From Spirochaetales bacterium (GTDB lineage Bacteria > Spirochaetota > Spirochaetia > Sphaerochaetales > Sphaerochaetaceae), in assembly GCA_022784805.1 (NCBI GenBank), contig JALFYG010000019.1, forward strand, positions 1 through 38,824: DNA of 38,824 nucleotides, in the 5' to 3' direction. Shown piece by piece: positions 24,594 to 32,269 of the stretch. A model generated the notes under the pieces. That model was not told the origin of the DNA, searched no databases, and saw only the letters and a list, made by a program, of their open reading frames with translations. Both the position numbers and the translations under genes were made by a program. Position 1 is the stretch's first letter; every line of letters starts with the position of its first letter.

Positions 24594-26768
24594 ATGGATA
24601 ATCAGTTTCAATGGGTGGATTTCTATAAGGAGTTTGCATCAAAGCTGTTGTCTTATAAAGACAATCGAACAGCTCTGAGTGAAAAGGTTAAAGCCATATA
24701 CATGAATACAAACATTAATATGCCTACTCTTGAAAGAGGAAATAATATAGTAGACATAGACCCTTTCACTGTGTTTGGACTGTTTAATAAAAGTTCTATG
24801 AAGGAAGAGAATAGGATAAGAATCATAAGTGAAATAAAGAATCTTTTCTCTGTAAACGAGGCAGTACCAACCTCTTTTGATAGTATTCCTGTACTCAATA
24901 ACCAGAATGCCATCTTCTATTATTTCATAGGTGAACGAGGAGCTGATGATATCAATGAGCTCTGGAGTCTCTTTGAATCAGCTCTAATATATGCCTCTAA
25001 CCCCAATGAAGAGAATAAAAGAATCATATCTCTTTATTTTGATAAAGCAATCAATAAGAAGGGAAATGGAAGCAGTAAGATTACTATGGGCCTTTATTGG
25101 ATTGATCCAGACTCCTTCCTTAACTTAGATAGTCGTAATGAATGGTATATCTATAAATCCGGTCAACTTTCAGAAGATGTTGTAGCTACATTACCCAAGA
25201 TGGAGGCAAAGATCTCTGCTGAAGTTTATTTTTGTATCGTTGAAAAACTACGTTTGTTTCTCCATAGCGAAGGCAGTACCCTAAAAAACTTCAAGGAACT
25301 TTCATTTGAAGCATGGAAATATTCTAATAAAGTCAACGATGAAATAAAGGCGGCAAATAAGGAAAGAAATGAACGAGCTTCAAAAGGGGCAGGGCTGGCA
25401 GATGAAGATGTGGATACTCAACGTTACTGGCTTTATTCCCCTGGAGACGGGGCCACAAAATGGGAAGAGTTCTATGCTCTAGGTGTAATGGGCATAGGGT
25501 GGAAGAGAATAGGAGATCTTACCCAGTACTCAACGAAAGAAGAAATGAAGAATGCTCTGAAGGAAAACTATGATTCCTCAACATCATTCAAGAATGCAGC
25601 ACACTTAACATGGCAGTTTGTCAATGAAATGAAGTCTGGAGATATAGTTTTCGTAAAGAAAGGCTTGTACCAAATTGCTGGAAAGGGAATTGTAACTTCT
25701 GATTACTACTATGATCCTGATATTGATGGAGAATATCCGAATCTAAGAAAAGTAAAATGGACTAATAAAGGGGAATGGCCTCATCCTGGCCAGGCTGTAC
25801 TGAAAACACTGACAGACATAACACCTTATACAGATTATGTGGCACAGCTCAACGCATTGTTTAATGACGATGAAAGTGTTACTGAAACAGAAGAAGCCGA
25901 GCAGAGATTTCCGCTGTACACAAAACAAGACTTCTTGGATCAGGTGTATATGGATGAGAATAGTTACAACACTCTCGTGGACCTTGTTCGTATCAAGAAG
26001 AATGTCATACTTCAAGGAGCCCCTGGGGTAGGTAAGACATATTGTGCAAAGCGCCTTGCCTATTCAATGATGGGAGTGAAGGATCAAGATAGGGTCATGA
26101 TGGTTCAGTTCCATCAGAGTTATACATATGAGGACTTCATCGAAGGGTTCCGTCCATCAAGTGGCGGGGTTGGATTTGAAATCAAGAAAGGTTCCTTTTA
26201 TAACTTCTGTAAAAAAGCATCTGATGATCAAGACAATGAGTATTTCTTTATCATCGATGAAATTAATAGAGGTAATCTTAGCAAGATATTTGGTGAACTC
26301 TTTATGCTTATTGAAAATGATAAGCGTGGTAATGCCTTACAGCTTCTCTATTCTGACGAGAAGTTCTACGTGCCGTCAAATGTAATGATTATAGGCATGA
26401 TGAACACTGCAGATAGAAGTTTGGCCATGCTTGATTATGCATTGAGACGTCGTTTTGCTTTCTTTAGTATCACTCCGGGGTTTAGGTCTGAAGGCTTCAG
26501 AAAATATCGAGATAGTCTCAATGACAGTCGTTTTAATAATCTAATATCCCGCATTGAAGAGCTTAATGATGTCATCATCTCTGATGTTTCCCTTGGAGAA
26601 GGTTTCTGTATAGGTCATAGCTATTTCTGCAATATTGAGTCAATAACAGATAGAACTCTATCTAATATCGTCGAATATGAAATCATCCCGCTTCTTAATG
26701 AGTATTGGTATGATGATATAGCAAAGGCAAGAGAGTGGTCCGATAAGCTGAGAGGATCTATCAAGTGA
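24594..26768 (+). CDS. mcrB: McrB-type AAA+ GTPase with an EVE-like modified-base reading domain
   Basis: The 724-residue protein is the motor and recognition subunit of a McrBC modification-dependent restriction system. Residues 1-260 are not recognised. Residues about 275-415 (RYWLYSPGDGATKWEEF, MGIGWKRIGDL, GDIVFVKKG, GKGIVTSDYYYD) look like an EVE/PUA-type domain that would bind a modified base. The AAA+ domain has Walker A GAPGVGKT (475-482), FIIDEINRGN (552-561) and the McrB-specific MNTADRS (603-609) with the arginine-rich ALRRRFAFF. Escherichia coli McrB has a different N-terminal DNA-binding domain, so the target modification may differ. It is coupled to mcrC by a GTGA overlap. Confidence 0.95.
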   Translation: MDNQFQWVDFYKEFASKLLSYKDNRTALSEKVKAIYMNTNINMPTLERGNNIVDIDPFTVFGLFNKSSMKEENRIRIISEIKNLFSVNEAVPTSFDSIPVLNNQNAIFYYFIGERGADDINELWSLFESALIYASNPNEENKRIISLYFDKAINKKGNGSSKITMGLYWIDPDSFLNLDSRNEWYIYKSGQLSEDVVATLPKMEAKISAEVYFCIVEKLRLFLHSEGSTLKNFKELSFEAWKYSNKVNDEIKAANKERNERASKGAGLADEDVDTQRYWLYSPGDGATKWEEFYALGVMGIGWKRIGDLTQYSTKEEMKNALKENYDSSTSFKNAAHLTWQFVNEMKSGDIVFVKKGLYQIAGKGIVTSDYYYDPDIDGEYPNLRKVKWTNKGEWPHPGQAVLKTLTDITPYTDYVAQLNALFNDDESVTETEEAEQRFPLYTKQDFLDQVYMDENSYNTLVDLVRIKKNVILQGAPGVGKTYCAKRLAYSMMGVKDQDRVMMVQFHQSYTYEDFIEGFRPSSGGVGFEIKKGSFYNFCKKASDDQDNEYFFIIDEINRGNLSKIFGELFMLIENDKRGNALQLLYSDEKFYVPSNVMIIGMMNTADRSLAMLDYALRRRFAFFSITPGFRSEGFRKYRDSLNDSRFNNLISRIEELNDVIISDVSLGEGFCIGHSYFCNIESITDRTLSNIVEYEIIPLLNEYWYDDIAKAREWSDKLRGSIK

Positions 26769-27811
26769 TAAAGATCCAAAACATCTACTACATGCTTTCT
26801 TATGCTTTCCAATCCCTGAGGGAACAGGGATATAAGGATGTTGCCACAGAAGAGTTTAGCAATGTAGCTGATCTTTGTTCAGAAATTTTAATAAGAGGTG
26901 TTACTCTCCAGATAAAGCAAGGACTAGGAAGAGAATATATTTCCTACACAGAAAGGTTATCTAGTATTAGAGGGAAAATAGACATCTCCCAATCTATTAA
27001 GACCCAATCTATGCTTAGAAAACAGATGGTCTGTACTTATGATGACTTATCTACAAACACATACATGAACCGGATCATAAAGACGACAATGTGTAAGCTA
27101 TTATACGCTGACATAAATAAGACAAGGAAGAAAGAAATCAAGAGGCTTTTGGCATTCTTCTCTGATGTCGATGAACTGGAAATACATACAATCAATTGGA
27201 AGCAGTATTATTACCGCAACAACCAAACTTATCAGATGCTTATTTCTATTTGCTATCTTATTATAAAGGGCCTTATCCAGACTACATCAAATGGGAAAAC
27301 ACGAATAATGGATTATTTTGATGAGCAGCGTATGTGCCACTTATATGAGAAGTTTATCCTTGAATACTACAGATCTGTATTTCCTATGATTAAGACTGAG
27401 GCATCAGAGATAAAGTGGATACTTGATGATGACAACAGTTTTATGCTTCCAACGATGAAAAGCGATATAACGCTTTCTTATGGAAACAAAATCCTCATCA
27501 TAGATGCAAAGTACTATGACCATATAACACAGGTCCATTTTGATAAGCATACCATTCACTCAGGCAATCTCTATCAGATTTTTACTTATGTAAAGAACAA
27601 AGAAGCGGAAGTGAAGGGAAGGGGGATGGAAGTCTCTGGTTTGCTGCTTTATGCAAAAACAGATGAAGCGATTATCCCTGACAATGAATATAAAATGAGT
27701 GGCAATACCATAAGTGTAAAGACCCTTGATTTAAGCGTTGACTTTTCAAAGATTGAGGAGCAACTGCATAGAATCGTTAAAGGCTTCTTTGTGAGTATTC
27801 CGCAAAAATGA
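26765..27811 (+). CDS. mcrC: McrC-type nuclease subunit of the McrBC system
   Basis: The 348-residue protein supplies the DNA cutting activity and docks on the McrB hexamer. The N-terminal part (IQNIYYMLSYAF and the following helices) is the McrB-binding region. The C-terminal PD-(D/E)XK nuclease has D234 in SDITLSYG and D247-A-K249 in IIDAKYYD. Length equals that of Escherichia coli McrC. It starts with GTG at 26765, overlapping the mcrB stop (GTGA). Its stop codon TGA (27809-27811) coincides with the first bases of the IS21-like terminal repeat, so the last residues may have been changed by the insertion. Confidence 0.93.
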   Translation: MIKIQNIYYMLSYAFQSLREQGYKDVATEEFSNVADLCSEILIRGVTLQIKQGLGREYISYTERLSSIRGKIDISQSIKTQSMLRKQMVCTYDDLSTNTYMNRIIKTTMCKLLYADINKTRKKEIKRLLAFFSDVDELEIHTINWKQYYYRNNQTYQMLISICYLIIKGLIQTTSNGKTRIMDYFDEQRMCHLYEKFILEYYRSVFPMIKTEASEIKWILDDDNSFMLPTMKSDITLSYGNKILIIDAKYYDHITQVHFDKHTIHSGNLYQIFTYVKNKEAEVKGRGMEVSGLLLYAKTDEAIIPDNEYKMSGNTISVKTLDLSVDFSKIEEQLHRIVKGFFVSIPQK

Positions 27812-27862
27812 CCCCCTGAAATCCGGTTAATTTGACTAAGGGGAATTCCGACTAATTTGTCC
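27809..27862. repeat. Left end of the IS21-like element
   Basis: Terminal TGACCCCCT, then AAATCCGGTTAATTTGAC (27819-27836) and AATTCCGACTAATTTGTCC (27844-27862), two versions of one transposase-binding motif. Confidence 0.7.
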
Positions 27863-27864
27863 CT

Positions 27865-28221
27865 TTAAGCCTCCTCTTTGGTTCCTGCGGAGATATCCTT
27901 CAGCCTTATCTCAAGCGGTTTTCCAATATTCTCCATCAGACTCGTAACCATCGCCTTTGTACCTAAAAGTCTGTCCCTCCATCCCTTCGGGTCGCAGTGA
28001 GAAACCAGAATGGTACCGACATTGTTTGTCCTGTAGTCCAATACTTCCTTTATCATCAGCACACTTTTCTCATTCACTTCCGCATTAAGCCTGTGGTCGA
28101 TGATGAGCAGTTTCACCTCCCTCATCAGGGATAGGTCTGAACATATTGCATTCTCCCTTCTTTCACCCAAAGTGGGATTGAGGAAATGCGAGAGTTTCAC
28201 ATAGGTGCAGTTCTCCCCATC
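27865..28221 (-). pseudogene. C-terminal remnant of istB (ATP-binding transposition helper)
   Basis: The frame continuing from the istA remnant changes identity near 28221. From CTYVKLSHFL onwards it matches IstB: the Walker B-type strand VKLLIIDHRLNAE, then IKEVLDYRTNNVGTILVSH (sensor strand) and DPKGWRDRLLG, with the C-terminal LEIRLKDIS. The N-terminal half of IstB with its Walker A loop is absent. No start or ribosome-binding site of its own exists, so a helper ATPase cannot be made. The boundary with istA is given to within about ten codons. Confidence 0.75.
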
Positions 28222-29100
28222 TCTGAATGCTATGTTCATGTCTTCCAGTGAATAGAAGGTGCAGTTCCTCAAAGGTGCATATATTTTTGTATATGCTGCA
28301 TTCACATTGCCTTCGACACGGGGCTTCTCCTTCGGGGAATAAGGAGAACAGGCGCTCACTTCCGCTCCATACGACCTTGCAAGCTCCTCAATGGAGGAGT
28401 TGAGTATCGCCCAATCAGTCCTGCTTCCCTTTATCATTCCGCTTTTCGTGCAGTCTGGAACCTAGATCGGCGCGACGGCACCGAAATAATCGCAGGCATC
28501 TATTATCGCATGCAGGAAAAGCTCCATCCCTTGGCTCCTCAACACCTTTACGAATGTAGCGTTGCTGTAGGTGAGAGTAGCTACGAATATTACACACTGC
28601 ACTTTCTTTTCCGTCTCCGTGTTTATATAGAAAACCGTGTCTCCTGCAAAGTCCAGCTCCATCCTTCTGCCAGGCTGCCTTCTTATATGGGAAATAAGCT
28701 GCTTCTCCTTAACCCACATATTGTAGGTATCGTAGAATACAGTCTTGCTCATGGCCTCCTTTCCCGCTCTTTCCACCTCAACTATGTACTCGGAGTAGAG
28801 GAGAGCCATGGTGGTGTGGTTTGAATCGGAGCATTTCGACCCCCATTTTGTAAGCTCTTCGTGTACTTTCGCCCAGTCTGCAGGATGGAAGTTCTTCTTT
28901 GACTTGCTCCTGGGATTCATCTTGGCCTTGAGGTCATCCTCCCCATAGTTCAGATATGCGTCAGGCAGCAAACTCAGCTTCTCAGCCTTTTCGATTATTC
29001 TCCTGACCGTCTTCTTCGTGGTCTAGAGGGACTCTGCAATATTTTTGTTGGTCTCCCCCCTGACATGCCGGTCAAGAACCGATTTGTAGGACAGTTTCAT
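28222..29100 (-). pseudogene. Remnant of istA (IS21 transposase), two in-frame TAG stops
   Basis: The gene starts at ATG 29100 after AAAGGAGG. An N-terminal helix-turn-helix follows (RHVRGETNKNIAESL, then a stop, then TTKKTVRRIIEKAEK). The DDE integrase core is partly visible: MELDFAGDTVFYIN, YFGAVAPI then stop then VPDCTKSG, and SPYSPKEKPRVEG. TAG codons at 29025-29023 and 28464-28462 interrupt the same frame without a shift, each at a spot where Gln (CAG) would be a one-base change. After FYSLEDMNIAF the frame passes into istB sequence, so the istA C-terminus is deleted. Confidence 0.85.
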
Positions 29101-29184
29101 CTTCGTCCTCCTTTGATGTAAGAATTCCCCCTTTTGGATCAGTGGGTTCTCTTACGATACCAAATCTGGAGTTTTTTTTAGCAA

Positions 29185-29238
29185 GGAAGAATTATCCGGA
29201 AATAGGATAGGTCCAATTAGTCGGAATCGAGGGGGTAC
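29185..29238. repeat. Right end of the IS21-like element
   Basis: Read on the minus strand: GTACCCCCT, GATTCCGACTAATTGGACC (29228-29210) and TTTCCGGATAATTCTTCC (29202-29185). These mirror the left-end motifs. The 216 bases from 29239 to 29454 contain only a possible CCTTCT/AGAAGG hairpin (29316-29336) and the promoter region of the next gene. Confidence 0.7.
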
Positions 29239-29454
29239 TTTCAGCGGAGCAGGTTTACTTTATTATATACTGTATCAAGAAATGAGACTGCGTCCTTTTT
29301 TCATTCGTTTATAGCCCTTCTTCAGAAGAGAGAAGGTTATAAGATGAATCTTTCACTAGAAGGAGGATACTGCTCGTTATAATCATCCCATGTAGTAGAA
29401 GATTTTCTCTTTCGCTATTGCAAGATGGGGCCATTACTATAATAATTTATCTAT

Positions 29455-30270
29455 ATGGAAAGAATCAGATTAGTATGCTGTGACTTGGATGGAACTCTTC
29501 TTAATGATGATAAATCTATCAGTAAAGAGAATATCAAGTGGGTTAGAAAACTTAAAGAAGAGAAGAATATACCCTTCGTAATTGTTTCAGGTAGATTTTA
29601 TCCATCTGTAAAACGCATTTCTGATGCTCTTTCAGTTACAGGCCCCCTTTCTTGTGTAAACGGTGCCCTTCTTTATGATGAAAGGGGAAATGAAATCAAA
29701 AGTCATACGCTTCCATTAGAGACAGCGCAGAAAGTCTATTCTCTCTCTAATTGTTTTAATGTGGAAATGCTCTCTGTATATGGAAAAGAGTGGGCATTGG
29801 AGAGTAGGAACGGATATCTCTTTAAGAAAAAGAAGCCCATCTATATTACAGATGGAACCCTCTGTAGCTTTGATGACACCCTCGGTTGTATTCCTATGAA
29901 TAAGCTTCTCTTCATGGCAGAAGAGGAAGAAGAGTTAAGAGGGCTTGAATGTATTATAAGAAAAGAAATTGGAGATGATGTCTCATATTACGCCGGCTCA
30001 GATTTCTTGGAGATAATGCCTCGTAACACAAACAAAGGTCAAGCAATCAAAGATCTCTCATCTTTATTATCAATTCCGTTATCTGAAATAATGGTTATCG
30101 GGGATGATAACAATGACATCGAAATGCTGAATTTGTCTGGAGTATCCGTGGTAATGGAAAATGCAGATGATAAGATAAAAATGCTAGGGGATTACATTAC
30201 TGCTCGAAACAACGATAATGGAGTTGCCCATGCAATCAAACACTTTTGGGAGGATATAAAGAATGACTAA
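29455..30270 (+). CDS. HAD-superfamily Cof-type phosphatase
   Basis: The 271-residue cytoplasmic hydrolase probably dephosphorylates sugar phosphates. Motif I is CDLDGTLL with nucleophile D10 and acid/base D12. Motif II lies in FVIVSGR, motif III is K in NTNKGQAIKDL, and motif IV is GDDNNDIEML. The cap placement and length are those of the Cof/IIB group. No Shine-Dalgarno sequence precedes the ATG, and a TATAAT hexamer (29438-29443) ends only 11 bases before it, so the message may be leaderless. The gene overlaps the DeoR regulator by 8 bases and starts an operon leading to a sugar-phosphate-type importer. A role in dephosphorylating imported or accumulating sugar phosphates is plausible. Confidence 0.9.
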   Translation: MERIRLVCCDLDGTLLNDDKSISKENIKWVRKLKEEKNIPFVIVSGRFYPSVKRISDALSVTGPLSCVNGALLYDERGNEIKSHTLPLETAQKVYSLSNCFNVEMLSVYGKEWALESRNGYLFKKKKPIYITDGTLCSFDDTLGCIPMNKLLFMAEEEEELRGLECIIRKEIGDDVSYYAGSDFLEIMPRNTNKGQAIKDLSSLLSIPLSEIMVIGDDNNDIEMLNLSGVSVVMENADDKIKMLGDYITARNNDNGVAHAIKHFWEDIKND

Positions 30271-31039
30271 CGCGGAAAGAAAACAGATGATTTTGGAAAT
30301 GGTATCCAGAAACAAAAGTGTTCAGATAACAGATTTGGTGAAACAGTTCGATGTTTCTGTTATGACAATAAGACGGGATTTGGCTGAACTGGAAGATAAG
30401 AAATACATCAAACGGGTCTATGGTGGAGCAGTTCTTAATGAAGAAGAACTTAATAAACCATATTTTCCCAGAGCAGAAATAAACAGCTATATAAAAGATG
30501 AAATAGCCAAGACTGCATCAAATCTTGTAGAGAGTGATGATACAATCATTCTTGATTTAGGTACTACTGTCCTACAGGTATCAAAGCATTTGGGTGGAAA
30601 GAAAAACATATATGTAATTACATGTTCTATTCCTGTAATCAACGAACTGGAGAAGTATCCCAATGTCAACGTTATTTCTTTAGGGGGCGAACTGAGAAGA
30701 GATAACCATGCTTTTCTAGGCAGCACTACTGAGACAGAAATTGAGAAATACTGCGCAGACATAGCATTTATCGGAGTGGCCGGCATTTCTTTTGAGTTCG
30801 GTCTTACCAACTATTATCATCAGACAGCTTCATTATGCAAAAAGATCATCAAACAATCTAAGAAAGTTGTGCTTCTTGCAGACTCCAGTAAATTTGGAAA
30901 AGCCAAACCGGCAATTGTAGGGAAACTTAATGACATCGATGCCATTGTTACAGATGATGGAATACCTGAAGACTACAAAGACTATTTTGCTAAAAACGAC
31001 ATTGAAGTCATAATGGTAAAGAATAAGAAAATTGAATAA
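30263..31039 (+). CDS. DeoR-family transcriptional regulator
   Basis: The 258-residue repressor-type protein has an N-terminal DeoR helix-turn-helix (residues 1-55: VQITDLVKQFDVSVMTIRRDL, then YIKRVYGGAVL). The C-terminal sugar-phosphate-sensing DeoRC domain shows DDTIILDLGTTVLQVSKHL, ITCSIPVINEL, NVISLGGELR and ADIAFIGVAGI. DeoR proteins usually respond to a phosphorylated sugar that is an intermediate of the operon they control. That fits the downstream importer and 6-phosphogluconate dehydrogenase. GGAGG (30249-30253) lies 9 bases before the ATG, inside the HAD gene. The likely operator is in the 110-base gap before the transporter; no clear repeat could be fixed there. Confidence 0.93.
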   Translation: MTNAERKQMILEMVSRNKSVQITDLVKQFDVSVMTIRRDLAELEDKKYIKRVYGGAVLNEEELNKPYFPRAEINSYIKDEIAKTASNLVESDDTIILDLGTTVLQVSKHLGGKKNIYVITCSIPVINELEKYPNVNVISLGGELRRDNHAFLGSTTETEIEKYCADIAFIGVAGISFEFGLTNYYHQTASLCKKIIKQSKKVVLLADSSKFGKAKPAIVGKLNDIDAIVTDDGIPEDYKDYFAKNDIEVIMVKNKKIE

Positions 31040-31097
31040 TTTTCAATCATAAGTTTTACATCAAAATAAACATTTTATTAAAAACCGAACAAAAAGT

Positions 31098-31124
31098 TTG
31101 ACAGATTGTGTTCTCGATTATACC
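31098..31124 (+). promoter_or_regulatory. Possible promoter of the sugar-phosphate-type ABC operon
   Basis: TTGACA (31098-31103) is a perfect -35; TATACC (31119-31124) follows after 15 bases, slightly short spacing. The start codon of the ATPase gene lies 25 bases further. Confidence 0.45.
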
Positions 31125-31149
31125 ATTCTATTGGTATCTTGGAGGACAT

Positions 31150-32268
31150 ATGAGAAAAAACATAACAATCAAACATGCTGTTAAGAAGTATGGTCAGAAT
31201 ACAATCATTCCTGATTTGAATTTGAAAGTTAAGGAAGGAGAGTTCTTTACCCTTCTCGGACCTTCCGGATGTGGCAAAACTACGCTCTTAAGAATGATTG
31301 CAGGTTTCAACTCCATTGAAGGTGGTGATTTCTATTTCAATGAAACAAGAATCAACGACATGGATCCTTCCAAGAGAAACATTGGTATGGTGTTTCAGAA
31401 CTATGCCATTTTCCCAAACATGACAGTAAGAAAGAATGTTGAATTTGGGCTAAAGAACAGAAAGCTCCCTAAGGATACGGTCAGGGCACAGGCAGAACAC
31501 TTCATGAAGCTCATGCATGTATACGAATATGCAGATAGACTCCCAGAAAGATTATCTGGTGGCCAACAACAGCGTGTTGCACTTGCAAGAGCTCTTGCAA
31601 TCGAACCTGAAGTTTTGTTAATGGATGAGCCATTGTCCAACTTGGATGCAAAACTCAGAGTCGAGATGAGATCTGTCATCAAAGAAATACAGAACAAAGT
31701 TGGAATTACAACAGTCTATGTTACTCATGACCAGGAAGAGGCAATGGCTGTCTCCGATCGAATCGCTGTCATGAATCAAGGTGTCATACAGCACATTGGA
31801 ACTCCAAAGAATATCTACCAGAGACCTGCAAATTTATTTGTTGCAACATTTATCGGAAGAACAAATGTAGTAAAAGCAAAATTGGAAGTAGTGGAAGGTA
31901 AGTCATTCCTTCATTTCAGCTGCGGTTACAAGACAGAAATCAACGGTGTCAGAAAAGAGATGATGAAGAATCAAGATGTAGTTGTTTCTGTTCGACCAGA
32001 GGAATATAGGCTCACTACAGAAAATGTGGATGGAATCGACGCTACAGTCCGCGACTGCGTCTTCTTAGGTCTTAACACTCACTATTTCGTCACTCTATCA
32101 ACAGGAGAGGAAGCTGAGATTATTCAGGAATCCACCATCGATTCCATCATCGAGAAGGGAACAAAAATCAGACTCACCATAAATACGGAGAAAGTGAATG
32201 TTTTCAACAGTGACGGTAGTGAAAACATTCTCTATGGCGTACTCAACGATAAGAATGAAGAGGCATAA
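31150..32268 (+). CDS. ABC transporter ATP-binding protein, FbpC/AfuC/PotA type
   Basis: The 372-residue ATPase has an N-terminal ABC domain with Walker A GPSGCGKTT (37-45), Q-loop FQNYA, signature LSGGQQQR, Walker B LLMDEPLSNLD and switch H in VTHDQEEAM. A C-terminal TOBE-type domain of about 130 residues follows. This layout is found in iron(III), spermidine, phosphonate and hexose-phosphate importers. The ATG at 31150 has GGAGG just upstream; an earlier ATG in frame lacks one. The permease gene starts 1 base after its stop. The substrate is suggested only by neighbours. Confidence 0.93.
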   Translation: MRKNITIKHAVKKYGQNTIIPDLNLKVKEGEFFTLLGPSGCGKTTLLRMIAGFNSIEGGDFYFNETRINDMDPSKRNIGMVFQNYAIFPNMTVRKNVEFGLKNRKLPKDTVRAQAEHFMKLMHVYEYADRLPERLSGGQQQRVALARALAIEPEVLLMDEPLSNLDAKLRVEMRSVIKEIQNKVGITTVYVTHDQEEAMAVSDRIAVMNQGVIQHIGTPKNIYQRPANLFVATFIGRTNVVKAKLEVVEGKSFLHFSCGYKTEINGVRKEMMKNQDVVVSVRPEEYRLTTENVDGIDATVRDCVFLGLNTHYFVTLSTGEEAEIIQESTIDSIIEKGTKIRLTINTEKVNVFNSDGSENILYGVLNDKNEEA

Positions 32269-32269
32269 T

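Larger units (their letters stand above)
27809..29238 (-). mobile_element. Decayed IS21-family insertion sequence
   Basis: The element is bounded by imperfect inverted repeats: TGACCCCCT at the left (27809-27817) and GTACCCCCT at the right (read on the minus strand from 29238). An internally repeated motif of the form TCCGnnTAATT occurs at least twice at each end, as known for IS21. Inside lies a single minus-strand reading frame that starts as the IstA transposase and ends as the IstB helper. Two in-frame stops and a deletion have destroyed both. No clear target duplication is seen. A full IS21 element is about 2-2.5 kb, so close to 1 kb is missing. Confidence 0.85.

Noticed and set aside
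28462..29025. The two TAG codons in istA as evidence of stop-codon recoding
   Set aside because: Genes elsewhere in the window end normally with TAG, and the element is also deleted, so decay explains them.
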